Part shown: positions 8,140 to 17,889 of the stretch, one piece after another | Layout of the letters: each line of letters opens with the position of its first letter | Numbering within the stretch: the first letter of the stretch is position 1 | Assembly (NCBI GenBank): GCA_965247665.1 | Contig: CBDFHH010000005.1 | Span: 124,001-188,000 of the forward strand | Direction of reading: 5' to 3' | DNA: 64,000 nt | Source: CAUZWH01 sp965247665 | GTDB taxonomy: Bacteria > Pseudomonadota > Alphaproteobacteria > SHVV01 | Translations under genes and position numbers: made by a program | Notes under the pieces: generated by a model | What the model was told of the DNA's origin: nothing | Seen by the model: the letters and a program-made list of their open reading frames with translations, nothing else | Databases searched by the model: none

Positions 8140-11100
8140 TGGTTCTGTCCGACGTGTCGATCAAGCGGCCGGTTTTCGCGGCGGTCATGAGCACAGTGCT
8201 GGTGATCTTCGGATTGTTCGCCTACGACAAGCTGCCGGTGCGCGAGTACCCCGATACCGACGCGCCGGTGCTGTCGATCACGACCGTCTATCGCGGCGCC
8301 TCGGCTGAGGTGATCGAAGCGCAGGTGACGCAGATCGTCGAGGAGGCGGTTTCCGGCATCGAGGGCATCAAGCGCATCAGCTCGACCAGCCGCGACGAAT
8401 CCTCGTCGGTAAGCGTCGAGTTCACGCTGGCGCGCGATATCGACGCCGCGGCCAACGATGTGCGTGACCGCATTGCCCGCTCGATCAACCGGCTTCCCGA
8501 TGCCGCCGATACGCCCCGTATCGCCAAGCGCGAGAGCGACGCGCGGCCGATCATCTGGATGCGCCTGACCAGCGATCGCCACGACGCGCTCGAACTGTCG
8601 GATTACGCCAACCGTTTCATGGTCGACGCGTTTTCGATCGTACCGGGCGTCGCAACCGCCCGAGTCTATGGCGAACGGCGCTACTCGATGCGGATCTGGC
8701 TGTACCGGCAGCGGCTGGCGGCGCGCGGGCTCACCGTTCAGGACGTTGAGAACGCGATCCGCCGCCAGAATATCGAGCTGCCGTCGGGACGGCTCGAGTC
8801 GCGCCGTCGCGAACTTACCGTGCGGACCGCCTCGGCGCTGACAACCCCGGAGCAGTTCGGCGACATCGTCGTCAAGCGCGACAACGACTATCTGATTCGC
8901 CTACGCGAGGTGGCCAAGGTCGAGGTCGCCACCGAGAACAGCCGCAGCGAGTTCCGCACCGACGGCAGGCTATCGATCGGCATCGGCGTTACCAAGCAAT
9001 CCAAGGCCAACACGCTCGAGGTCGCCGAGGGCGCGCGCAAGGTAGCGGAGAACCTCCAGAGTTCGCTGCCGCCCGGTATGTCGCTGATCGTCGCTTACGA
9101 CAGCTCGGTGTTCATCCGCAAGTCGATCGAGGAGGTCTTCATCGCGCTGTCGATCGCGCTGACCCTCGTTGTCGGCGTCATTTTTCTCTTCCTTCGATCA
9201 TGGCGGGCCACCGCGATCCCGGCGATGGCGATCCCGGTTTCGGTGATCGCTTCCTTTACCGTGCTTGCGGCGTTTGGGTACTCGGTCAACGTGCTCACGC
9301 TGCTGGGATTGGTGCTCGCCATCGGGCTGGTGGTCGATGATGCGATCGTCGTGATCGAAAATATTCACCGGCATATCGAGCAGGGAATGCCGCCGTTGCT
9401 GGCCGCGGCACGCGGCACGAAACAGATCGCGTTCGCCGTCATCGCCACCACGGTGACTCTGGTCGCGGTGTTCGTGCCGATTTCGTTTATGGAGGGCAGC
9501 ACCGGGCGCCTGTTCCGCGAATTCGGCGTGGCCGTTGCGGTGGCCGTGATCTTCTCTTCCTTCGCAGCGCTTTCCCTGACGCCGATGATGTGCTCGAAGC
9601 TGCTGCGGCCGGCGCGTGACGAAAGCTTCATTCACCGCGCGACCCAGCCCGTTTTCGACGGCCTCAACCGGGGTTACGGCGCACTGTTGCGTTGGGCCCT
9701 GCGCGCACCCATCGTCGTCATCGCCATTGCCGTCGCGCTGTCGGCCGTTTCCTACAATTTGTTCCACCTGCTGCCGCGCGAGTTCGCGCCGACCGAGGAT
9801 CGCGGCGTCTTGTTCATCCCGGTTTCGGCTCCGGAAGGATCGAGCCTGGACTACACGCGCGAGCAGGTACGGCAGCTCGAACGGCGCCTGCAACCGATCG
9901 TTGACCGCGGCGACGGGCGTAGCGTGATGAGCCTGGTCGCGCCGGGCTTTGGGCGGCCCGGAAGCGTCAGCTCCGCCTTCATGATCCTGCAGCTCAAACC
10001 GTGGGAAGAACGCGAAACCTCGCAGTCGCAAATCCAGCGCGAGCTGTTCCCGCAGCTCCTGTCGTTGCCCGGCGTACGCGCGTTTCCCCTAAACCCGCCG
10101 AGCCTTGGCCAACGGTCGTGGCGCTCGCCGGTGCAGCTCATCCTCGGCGGACCGAGCTACGAAGTGCTGGAAGACTGGGCTGACCGACTGATAACGCGCG
10201 CGCGCGAGGAACGGCGTTTGCTGAACGTCGCCACCGACTACGACCGGACTCGCCCGGAACTGCAAATCAAGATCGACCGCGACCGCGCCGCTGACCTCGG
10301 CGTCTCGATCGAAGCCGTCGGCCGCACGCTCGAGACCATGCTGGGCGAGCGTCGAGTCACGACCTACGAAGACCGCGGCGAGCAGTTCGACGTGATCCTG
10401 CGCGCACGAGACCGCGATCGCGAAGTGCCGAGCGACATCTCCAACATCTTCGTTCGTTCGGAAACCACCGGCGAGATGATCCAACTCAACAACCTGGTGG
10501 GCTTCACCGAGGCGGCCGGCGCCAAGGACCTGCACCGCACGGACCGGCTGCGCTCGATCACCGTGTCGGCGTCGCTGGCGCCGGGCTACACCCTGGCCGA
10601 GGCGCTGAAGTATTTCCAGCAGATCGCCAGCGAGGAATTGCCGCCGCAAGCGCGGGTCAGCTACGGGGGGCTGTCGCAGATCTTCCGCGAGTCGACCGAA
10701 TCGCTGTACTTGACGTTCGGTCTGGCGCTGCTGGTGGTGTTCCTGGTGCTGGCAGCGCAGTTCGAGAGCTTCATCCACCCGTTGGTGATCCTGTTTTCGG
10801 TGCCGCTGGCGATCACCGGTGCGCTCGGTTCGATGCTCTATACGGGGCTCTCGATCAACATCTACACCCAGATCGGAATCATCATGCTGATCGGCCTGGT
10901 CGCCAAGAACGGGATTCTCATTGTCGAGTTCGCCAATCAGCTGCGCGACGCCGGCAAGGAAATCAGCGAGGCGGTCTACGAGGCTTCGGTGATTCGCCTG
11001 CGACCGATCCTGATGACGACCATCGCTACCGCGTTGGGCGCGTTGCCTCTCGCGCTATCGACCGGTGCGGGGGCCGAGTCTCGCAACGCCCTTGGCATCG

Positions 11101-11270
11101 TCATCATCGGCGGCGTCCTGTTCGCGACCGTGCTGTCGCTGTTCCTGATCCCGGTGCTGTATCGGCTGCTGGCACGCTTGACCAAACCGACGGGCTACAT
11201 CGCCCGCAGCCTGGGCGCGATGGAAACGGAGTATGCAAAGCCAGCGACAACCGCGACGCCCGCCGAGTAG
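8139..11270 (+). CDS. RND family multidrug efflux permease (AcrB/MexB-like)
   Basis: 1043 residues, the usual length of HAE-1 pumps. The N-terminus SIKRPVFAAVMSTVLVIFG is the first membrane helix. The TM4 proton-relay aspartates are seen in LVVDDAIVVIENIHRH, and a second transmembrane repeat ends in GLVAKNGILIVEFANQLR and LRPILMTTIAT. Two large periplasmic loops separate the repeats. It works with the coupled adaptor gene. ATG 8139 follows an AAGGGG ribosome site. The drug spectrum is not predictable from the sequence. Confidence 0.93.
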   Translation: MVLSDVSIKRPVFAAVMSTVLVIFGLFAYDKLPVREYPDTDAPVLSITTVYRGASAEVIEAQVTQIVEEAVSGIEGIKRISSTSRDESSSVSVEFTLARDIDAAANDVRDRIARSINRLPDAADTPRIAKRESDARPIIWMRLTSDRHDALELSDYANRFMVDAFSIVPGVATARVYGERRYSMRIWLYRQRLAARGLTVQDVENAIRRQNIELPSGRLESRRRELTVRTASALTTPEQFGDIVVKRDNDYLIRLREVAKVEVATENSRSEFRTDGRLSIGIGVTKQSKANTLEVAEGARKVAENLQSSLPPGMSLIVAYDSSVFIRKSIEEVFIALSIALTLVVGVIFLFLRSWRATAIPAMAIPVSVIASFTVLAAFGYSVNVLTLLGLVLAIGLVVDDAIVVIENIHRHIEQGMPPLLAAARGTKQIAFAVIATTVTLVAVFVPISFMEGSTGRLFREFGVAVAVAVIFSSFAALSLTPMMCSKLLRPARDESFIHRATQPVFDGLNRGYGALLRWALRAPIVVIAIAVALSAVSYNLFHLLPREFAPTEDRGVLFIPVSAPEGSSLDYTREQVRQLERRLQPIVDRGDGRSVMSLVAPGFGRPGSVSSAFMILQLKPWEERETSQSQIQRELFPQLLSLPGVRAFPLNPPSLGQRSWRSPVQLILGGPSYEVLEDWADRLITRAREERRLLNVATDYDRTRPELQIKIDRDRAADLGVSIEAVGRTLETMLGERRVTTYEDRGEQFDVILRARDRDREVPSDISNIFVRSETTGEMIQLNNLVGFTEAAGAKDLHRTDRLRSITVSASLAPGYTLAEALKYFQQIASEELPPQARVSYGGLSQIFRESTESLYLTFGLALLVVFLVLAAQFESFIHPLVILFSVPLAITGALGSMLYTGLSINIYTQIGIIMLIGLVAKNGILIVEFANQLRDAGKEISEAVYEASVIRLRPILMTTIATALGALPLALSTGAGAESRNALGIVIIGGVLFATVLSLFLIPVLYRLLARLTKPTGYIARSLGAMETEYAKPATTATPAE

Positions 11271-11436
11271 TCGAGGGTCTTGGGCGCCTGCCATTCGCCG
11301 CCGGGGGTAGCGGCGACAAGGGCAGGATCGTTGCCAAGGTCGAAGAAGAAGAGGCCGACGAGACGCCGGACGTTGCCGCATGCCGAACGGCTTCGCGCCG
11401 GAGGTGATCTCGAACGCGGAAAACGAACGGAGCGAA

Positions 11437-13128
11437 CTAACCGCCGGTGGCGGCGGCCTGTTTGGCCATCTCTTCGGCGACCAATTCCTTCTTTGACAGC
11501 TTGCCGATCATCGTCTTGGGTAATTCCTCGCGGAACTCGACATGCTTGGGCTGTTCGTGCTTGCCGAGCTTTTCCTTGAGGAATTCCCTAAGCTCGTCGG
11601 CGTTGAGCGTCGACCCATCCTTGAGCTTGACGAAGGCCTTGACCGCTTCGCCGGTGTACTCGTCGGGCACGCCGATGACCGTGACTTCCGCGACCGCCGG
11701 GTGCCGATAGATCCCCTCCTCGACCTTGCGCGGGAACACGTTGAAGCCACCGACCAGGATCAAATCCTTCTTGCGGTCGATAATGAAGACGTAACCGTCC
11801 TCGTCCATATGGCCGACATCGCCGGTGCGGAGGCGACCGTCGACGATGGTTTCCGCGGTCGCTTCCGGGCGGCCCCAATAGCCCTTCATCACCTGCGGGC
11901 CGGAGATGCAGATTTCGCCGTCTTCGCCCTGAGGCAGGACTTTGTGCGGATCGTCCTTGTCGACGATGGTGATCGTGGTACCGGGGATCGGCAGACCGAC
12001 CGATCCCTCCTTGTTCAACCCGTCGAACGGATTGGTCGTCGCCACCGGCGCACACTCGGTCAGGCCGTAACCCTCGACCAGCTTGCAGCCCGACAGTTGC
12101 TCGAAGCGCTGCTTGATCTCGAGCGGCAACGGTGCGCCGCCGGACATACATGTCTTGATCGATGTCAGGTCGAAGTCGTTGAGCTTGGGGTGATTGTTGA
12201 TCGCCGTGTACATCGTCGGCACGCCGGGGAGCAGGGTCGGCTTCTTGTTGGTGATGTCCTTGAGAACGGGATCGAGCTCGAATCTCGGGCGCATGACGAT
12301 GGAACCGCCGATCGCGATCGTCAGGTTCATGACCACGGTCATCGCGAACACGTGGAAGAAGGGCAGCACTCCCATCATCCGCTCGTTGCCGTACCCGATA
12401 TCGGGATTCCACATCAGCGCCTGTTGGGTATTGGCATAGAGGTTGGCGTGGGTGAGCATCGCCCCCTTTGACACGCCGGTTGTGCCGCCGGTGTATTGCA
12501 GCACCGCGATGTCTTCTTTGACATCGATCTCGGGCGTCGTGTGGCGCCCTTCATTGTTGAGCAGTTGGCGGAACGCGACGTGGCTGGAATCGTTGGGGAG
12601 CTTCGCGATCTCGCTGCGTTTGACCACCGGGAACAGCAGGTTTTTCGGGAACGGCAGCACGTCCTGCAAGGCACCGACGACGAGCCTCTTGACCCGGCTT
12701 TTCTGCAGCATCTTGGCCATCTTGGGGTACAGTGCCTTGAGGCTGAGGGTTACCATGATGTCGGTTTCGGAATCCTCGATCTGGTGCAGCAACTCCTCTT
12801 CCGAATAGAGCGGGCTGTAATTGACGACCGTGCCGCCGGCTTTGAGGATGCCGAAATAGGCGACCACGAATTGCGGGCAGTTGGGCAGGAATAATCCGAC
12901 CTTCACACCCTTGCCGACACCAAGCTCCTGGAAGCCGGCCGCAGCGTGGGTGACCATGTCGCCCACCTCGGAGTAGGTGTAGGTCTTGCCGAGAAAATCT
13001 ATGCTCTCGTTGGTTGGGTATCTGGCGACTGAATCGTCCAGCAACGCGAACAAGGGTTTTTCCGGGATCTCGGCACCCCATTTGACGTGATGGGGGTATT
13101 TGCTTAGCCACGGGTGCTGATCGCTCAC
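11437..13128 (-). CDS. Long-chain fatty acid--CoA ligase (AMP-binding)
   Basis: 563 residues of the ANL superfamily. The P-loop is YTGGTTGVSKGA, the adenine motif GYGLTECAPV, the A8 hinge RTGDVGHMDEDGYVFI, and the catalytic C-terminal lysine lies in TMIGKLSKKEL. Length and motifs fit FadD-type acyl-CoA synthetases, which activate fatty acids for beta-oxidation. The start is GTG 13128 with GGGAGG upstream. An acyl-CoA dehydrogenase on the same strand lies immediately upstream, which supports a joint role in acyl catabolism. Confidence 0.9.
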   Translation of the reverse strand: MSDQHPWLSKYPHHVKWGAEIPEKPLFALLDDSVARYPTNESIDFLGKTYTYSEVGDMVTHAAAGFQELGVGKGVKVGLFLPNCPQFVVAYFGILKAGGTVVNYSPLYSEEELLHQIEDSETDIMVTLSLKALYPKMAKMLQKSRVKRLVVGALQDVLPFPKNLLFPVVKRSEIAKLPNDSSHVAFRQLLNNEGRHTTPEIDVKEDIAVLQYTGGTTGVSKGAMLTHANLYANTQQALMWNPDIGYGNERMMGVLPFFHVFAMTVVMNLTIAIGGSIVMRPRFELDPVLKDITNKKPTLLPGVPTMYTAINNHPKLNDFDLTSIKTCMSGGAPLPLEIKQRFEQLSGCKLVEGYGLTECAPVATTNPFDGLNKEGSVGLPIPGTTITIVDKDDPHKVLPQGEDGEICISGPQVMKGYWGRPEATAETIVDGRLRTGDVGHMDEDGYVFIIDRKKDLILVGGFNVFPRKVEEGIYRHPAVAEVTVIGVPDEYTGEAVKAFVKLKDGSTLNADELREFLKEKLGKHEQPKHVEFREELPKTMIGKLSKKELVAEEMAKQAAATGG

Positions 13129-13236
13129 GCGCCGCCTCCCTCAGGTCGCCGAAGCAGATGTATGGCGGCGATGCTAGCGCGAAACCGACGGCAAGGCCAC
13201 GGCCGGGGTGGCCGTATTGACGCCATACGGTCTCCG

Positions 13237-15036
13237 CTAAAGCGACATCAGCTCCGGCGCGATGTCGAACAGGGCCTCGGTTCCGGCGGTGATCGAGCGC
13301 ACCATGGCCGGCGCCGGGGCCAATATCTGCTCGGCGTAGAACCGCGCGGTTGCAATCTTGGCCCGCATGAAGTCGCCGTTGTCGCCGCCCTTCGCCAATG
13401 TGGTGTGCGCGGCCAGCGCGCTCTTGGCCAAGAGGAAACCGCCATAAACGGTTCCCAACAAGCGCAAATACGGCGTGGCACCGGCGGCGGCGGCGCGGGG
13501 ATCGTCCTGGCTGCGGGCAATCAGCCAGTCGCTCGCTTCCTCAAGTGCCGCCACGGTGTCGCCGAGCGCCGAACGAATGGTCACGAAGTTGACGTCGTTG
13601 GTGGCGCCGAGATCGCCGTCGATCGCCTTGATGTCGTCGATCACCCGGCGCACCGCCGCGCCGTTCGCGCGCGGCAATTTCCGCATCACCAGGTCGAATG
13701 CCTGGATCCCGTTGGTACCCTCGTAGATCGGGGCAATGCGGGCGTCGCGGAAATGCTGCGCCGCGCCGGTTTCTTCGACGTAGCCGACGCCGCCATGGAT
13801 CTGCACGCCGACCGAGGTCAGCTCGACACCGAGATCGGTGCACCATCCTTTGATCACCGGCGTCATCAGCTCGACGAACCCGCTCTGCTGACGGCGCACC
13901 TCTTGGTCGGGGTGGCGGGCGGCGCGATCCATCGCCCCGCCAACGGTATAGGCGGCCGCCCGCATAGCCTCGTTGTGGGCCTTCATCAGCATCAGCATGC
14001 GGCGCACATCGGGATGCTCGATGATCAGCGACGATTCCGTACCATCGGCGTCGAAGGCACGGCCTTGGCGCCGTTCGCGGGCGTAGGCCAGGGCCTGCTG
14101 GTAGGCCCGTTCGGCAATCCCCAGCCCCTCCAGGCCGACCGCAAGGCGCGCCGCGTTCATCATGACGAACATCGTGCGCATGCCCTCGCACTCCTCGCCG
14201 ACGAGATAGCCGATCGCACCGCCCTCGTCGCCATACGACATCACCGCGGTGGGGCTGGCGTGGATGCCAAGCTTGTGCTCGAGCGAAACCGCCCTGAGAT
14301 CGTTGCGCTCGCCGAGCGATCCGTCGGCCTTGACCAGAAACTTGGGTACGATGAACAGGGAAATCCCCTTGGAGCCCGGCGGAGCCTCGGGCGTGCGCGC
14401 GAGCACGAGGTGAATGATGTTTTCGGCGAGGTCGTGCTCGCCAAAGGTAATGAAGATCTTGGTTCCGGTAATGCGGTAGTGATCGCCCTCCTTAATAGCG
14501 CGCGATTTCAGCGCGCCCACGTCGGAACCTGCGTTGGGTTCCGTGAGGTTCATCGTCCCCGCCCATTCGCCGCTGACCAACTTGGACAGGTAAGTCGCCT
14601 TCTGTATGGGACTACCGGCCTGGGCCAAGCATGCCACCGCCGCCTGGGTCAGGGTCGGCAGTAAGCTGAACGCGAGGTTTGCGGATTCCCACATTTCGGT
14701 GACGGCGATCGATACGGCCCAGGGCAGGCCCTGGCCGCCGATCTCGGGATCAAACATGATCCCGTTCCAGCCGCCCTCGACAAACAGTTCGTAGGCTTGC
14801 TTGAAGCCGTCGGGCGTAGTGACTTCGCAACCGTCGATGACGCTGCGCTGCTCGTCGCCGACGCGATTGAGCGGCGCGAGCACCTCGCCGGCCAGGCGGG
14901 CGGCCTCGGCGAGTACGGCGTCGACGGTGTCGGGCGTGGCCGCTTCGAGACCTTCAAGCGCCGCCAATTCGTCAAGCCCGACAATCTTGTCGAGCACGAA
15001 CCGCATGTCGGCTACCGGGGCCAGGTAGTCGCTCAT
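13237..15036 (-). CDS. Acyl-CoA dehydrogenase, 600-residue DmdC-like class
   Basis: 599 residues. Acyl-CoA dehydrogenase signatures include MNLTEPNAGSDVGALKSRA and GTKIFITFGEHDLAENI, with the flavin/substrate segment YEGTNGIQAFDLVMRKL near the C-terminus. The extra C-terminal helical domain and the length match the subfamily that includes 3-methylmercaptopropionyl-CoA dehydrogenase (DmdC) and similar enzymes. The substrate is therefore open. ATG 15036 has an AAAGGGAC ribosome site. It is the upstream neighbour of the acyl-CoA ligase, likely one operon. Confidence 0.88.
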   Translation of the reverse strand: MSDYLAPVADMRFVLDKIVGLDELAALEGLEAATPDTVDAVLAEAARLAGEVLAPLNRVGDEQRSVIDGCEVTTPDGFKQAYELFVEGGWNGIMFDPEIGGQGLPWAVSIAVTEMWESANLAFSLLPTLTQAAVACLAQAGSPIQKATYLSKLVSGEWAGTMNLTEPNAGSDVGALKSRAIKEGDHYRITGTKIFITFGEHDLAENIIHLVLARTPEAPPGSKGISLFIVPKFLVKADGSLGERNDLRAVSLEHKLGIHASPTAVMSYGDEGGAIGYLVGEECEGMRTMFVMMNAARLAVGLEGLGIAERAYQQALAYARERRQGRAFDADGTESSLIIEHPDVRRMLMLMKAHNEAMRAAAYTVGGAMDRAARHPDQEVRRQQSGFVELMTPVIKGWCTDLGVELTSVGVQIHGGVGYVEETGAAQHFRDARIAPIYEGTNGIQAFDLVMRKLPRANGAAVRRVIDDIKAIDGDLGATNDVNFVTIRSALGDTVAALEEASDWLIARSQDDPRAAAAGATPYLRLLGTVYGGFLLAKSALAAHTTLAKGGDNGDFMRAKIATARFYAEQILAPAPAMVRSITAGTEALFDIAPELMSL

Positions 15037-15430
15037 CACCGTCCCTTTCGGTCGTATCGCCGCGGATTCAAACCGGGTCTTATAGACCTAATATGTCCAC
15101 GGCGGCCAAGCAAGATTCAGCGACCCGCGAGCGCGACCCCCGATGCTTGCGCATCCGGTTCCGGGTAATATCGCGGCCGGCCTGGCGCCGGGCGGCGCCA
15201 AGCCGCGGTCGATAACCGATTGCGAGAGAATGAGGAGAGGTGAAAACGGCGCCGGACAAGCAGTTCCCAGTAGCGACGAGGCCGGTCACGCCCGATCGCC
15301 GGCGGCGCCACCCGCGCGCCTGCGAGGTGGAGAGCGACGCGTTCGGCGAAGCCGTCGACCCGTCGATGCGCGCGAGCTTGAATGCGTCACGTCACGGGGG
15401 GCACATGATCTCAAAAACGGACTTGTACGG
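15037..15430. other. Non-coding stretch between divergent genes
   Basis: About 390 bp between the acyl-CoA dehydrogenase start and the Sua5-type gene. The frame of the Sua5 gene stays open through it, but the translation is arginine-rich, has no recognisable family pattern and no good ribosome site. I treat it as leader/promoter DNA for the divergent pair. I see no repeat, RNA gene or terminator in it. Confidence 0.5.
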
Positions 15431-16420
15431 TTGAGCTCCGCCGCGTCGACCCGCCCCGTGCCGGCGCCGATACTCGACTCCTGCGCGGAAAATCTGGCCA
15501 ACGCGGCACGAATGCTGCGGGCCGGGCAGCTCGTGGCACTGCCGACCGAGACCGTTTATGGCTTGGCCGGCGATGCCACCAACCGTGATGCGGTTCGCGC
15601 GATCTACCGGGCCAAGAACCGGCCGGCAAACAACCCCCTGATCGTGCATGTCGACGGTATCGACGCTGCCCGTGAGCTGGCCGAGTTCGACCGCCGCGCC
15701 GAGCAACTGACCGACGCTTTCTGGCCGGGACCTCTGACGCTGGTGCTGGAGCGCGGGCCGTGGTGCCGGGCCGTCAGGGAAGTCAGCGCCGGTTTGACGA
15801 CCATCGCGATCCGCGTGCCGGACCACCCGGTTGCGCTTGCAGCGCTGGAGGCGTTCGGCCGGCCGGTGGCGGCGCCGAGCGCCAATCCTTCGGCCGCCGT
15901 GAGTCCGACGACGGCGCAGCACGTTGCCGATAATATGGGCGACAGCGTCGCGGCGATCGTCAACGGCGGACCGTGCCGAATCGGCGTCGAGTCGACGGTG
16001 GTCGGGCTCTACCAAGACCGCGCCGAGCTGCTGCGGCCGGGCGGCGCACCCCGCTCTGAGATCGAGCGACTGATCGGTCCCATGTCCGAGCCGGAACCCG
16101 GTGATGCGAACACACCGCAACGGTCGCCCGGGCGACGGGCGCGGCACTACGCGCCGTCGCGGCCGCTCCGGCTCGACGCGACCGAGGTCGCGAGCGACGA
16201 AGCGCTGCTAGCGTTTGGCGCCCGGGCGCCGACGGGCGCCGCCCTGTGCCGCAATCTCAGCGCCGCCGGCGATGTCGCCGAAGCCGCTCGCAACCTGTTC
16301 TCGATGCTGCGCGAACTCGACCGGCCGGATGTCGCCGCGATCGCGGTAATGCCGATTCCCGAAACCGGCCTCGGGGTCGCCATCAACGACCGCCTGCGCC
16401 GCGCCGCCACGGCCGACTGA
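15431..16420 (+). CDS. L-threonylcarbamoyladenylate synthase (Sua5/YciO/YrdC family)
   Basis: Makes threonylcarbamoyl-AMP for the universal t6A37 tRNA modification. The YrdC domain shows LRAGQLVALPTETVYGLAGD and KNRPANNPLIVHV, then RVPDHPVALAALEAFGRPV and APSANPSAAVSPTTAQHV. A C-terminal Sua5 domain (SPGRRARHYAPSRPL onwards) makes it the long Sua5 form rather than a bare TsaC. The start is uncertain: TTG 15431 gives 329 residues, GTG 15458 gives 320, and neither has a good ribosome site. Confidence 0.9.
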   Translation: MSSAASTRPVPAPILDSCAENLANAARMLRAGQLVALPTETVYGLAGDATNRDAVRAIYRAKNRPANNPLIVHVDGIDAARELAEFDRRAEQLTDAFWPGPLTLVLERGPWCRAVREVSAGLTTIAIRVPDHPVALAALEAFGRPVAAPSANPSAAVSPTTAQHVADNMGDSVAAIVNGGPCRIGVESTVVGLYQDRAELLRPGGAPRSEIERLIGPMSEPEPGDANTPQRSPGRRARHYAPSRPLRLDATEVASDEALLAFGARAPTGAALCRNLSAAGDVAEAARNLFSMLRELDRPDVAAIAVMPIPETGLGVAINDRLRRAATAD

Positions 16421-16467
16421 CCGCCCGCGCCCTTGCCGACGACCCACGCAGGGTCTACATCGAGGTT

Positions 16468-17889
16468 ATGATTCGCACCCTCGATCCCGCAATCGCAAAG
16501 GAGCTAAAGCGGGCTGTCGGCCCGCGTGGTTGGATCGACGACCCAGCGGACATTGCCCCGTATCTCGAAGAGCAGCGCGGCTATTACCACGGCACCACAC
16601 CCATGGTGCTGCGGCCCGCCAACGCCGACGAAGTGGCGGCGATCGTTCGCATCTGCGCCCGCTGCGCGACGCCGATCGTCCCCCAGGGCGGCAACACCGG
16701 GATGGTCGGGGGAGCGGTTCCGCACGAGGACGGCGGCCAGATCCTGGTCAATCTCTCGCGTATGAACGCGATCCGCGCAATCGACACCTTCAACAACACG
16801 ATGGAAGTCGAGGCCGGCTGCGTGCTCGCGGATATCAAGAGCGCCGCAGCGGAAGCCGACCGGCTGTTTCCCCTCGGCCTCGCGGCCGAGGGGACCTGCC
16901 AAATCGGCGGCAACCTCTCGACCAACGCGGGCGGCACCAACGTGCTGCGCTACGGCAACGCGCGCAGCCAGGTGCTCGGTCTCGAGGTGGTGTTGCCCGA
17001 CGGCGAGATCTGGAACGGTTTGCGTGGCCTGCGCAAGGACAACACGGGCTACGATCTCAAGCACTTGTTTATTGGCGCCGAGGGCACGCTCGGGATTATC
17101 ACCGCGGCAGTGCTCAAGCTGTTTCCCCGCCCCCGCGAGACCGCCACAGCGATGATCGCCGCACGCGATCCGGGCGCCGCGGTCGAATTGCTGATCGCGG
17201 TGCAGGCGGCGACCGCCGAGGCGGTGACGGCCTGGGAGTTAATGCCGCGGCGCGGCGTCGAACTGACCCTCAAGAACGTTCCCGGCAACGTCGATCCGTT
17301 CGACGCTTCGCACGACTGGTACTTGCTGGCCGAACTCGGCGGCGGCACCTCGAACGGCCAACAGCGCGCCGCGCTGGAAGACGCTCTGGCCGCCGCCCTC
17401 GACGCGGGCACGGTGGTCGACGCGGTGATCGCGTCCAGCGAAGCGCAGGCCGCGTCGCTGTGGCGTATTCGCGAAACCATGCCGGAGGCACAGCGCATTG
17501 CGGGCAAGGGCATTCGCCATGACGTCGCGGTGCCTCTATCGCGGATCGCCGAGTTTATCGATTCGGCTTCGGACAATGTGCGCGCCGCGGTCAGCGATGT
17601 CGGCATCATCGCTTACGGCCATCTCGGCGACGGCAACATTCATTTCAACCTCAGCCCGGCCAACGCCGACGACAACGAAGCCTTCGCCGCGCGCCGTGAC
17701 GAACTGATGGGCATCGTTCACGATACTGCGGTGGCGATGGGCGGCACCATCAGCGCCGAACACGGCATCGGCCGCCTCAAACGCGACGAGATTGCCCGTT
17801 ACAAGTCCGAGACCGAGCTCAACCTCATGCGCGCGGTCAAGCTCGCGCTCGACCCCAGGGGTATCATGAACCCGGGCAAGGTAATCTAA
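16468..17889 (+). CDS. FAD-binding oxidoreductase, D-2-hydroxyglutarate dehydrogenase/GlcD-like
   Basis: 473 residues of the VAO/PCMH flavoprotein family. The FAD loop is VPQGGNTGMVGGAVP, followed by GLAAEGTCQIGGNLSTNAGG and the C-terminal metal/substrate motif GHLGDGNIHFN with SAEHGIGRLK. This combination is typical of D-2-hydroxyglutarate and D-lactate dehydrogenases; the exact hydroxy acid is not decided by sequence. ATG 16468 is 47 bp after the Sua5 gene, so the two may be cotranscribed. Its TAA overlaps, tail to tail, the stop of the following minus-strand gene. Confidence 0.88.
   Translation: MIRTLDPAIAKELKRAVGPRGWIDDPADIAPYLEEQRGYYHGTTPMVLRPANADEVAAIVRICARCATPIVPQGGNTGMVGGAVPHEDGGQILVNLSRMNAIRAIDTFNNTMEVEAGCVLADIKSAAAEADRLFPLGLAAEGTCQIGGNLSTNAGGTNVLRYGNARSQVLGLEVVLPDGEIWNGLRGLRKDNTGYDLKHLFIGAEGTLGIITAAVLKLFPRPRETATAMIAARDPGAAVELLIAVQAATAEAVTAWELMPRRGVELTLKNVPGNVDPFDASHDWYLLAELGGGTSNGQQRAALEDALAAALDAGTVVDAVIASSEAQAASLWRIRETMPEAQRIAGKGIRHDVAVPLSRIAEFIDSASDNVRAAVSDVGIIAYGHLGDGNIHFNLSPANADDNEAFAARRDELMGIVHDTAVAMGGTISAEHGIGRLKRDEIARYKSETELNLMRAVKLALDPRGIMNPGKVI

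Noticed and set aside
13114..14664. 516-codon plus-strand frame over the acyl-CoA dehydrogenase
   Set aside because: Antisense shadow; the minus-strand protein has clear family motifs while this one has none.
15143..15430. N-terminal extension of the Sua5-type protein
   Set aside because: The frame is open but the sequence is arginine-rich, unlike any Sua5 N-terminus, and the protein is already full length from 15431.
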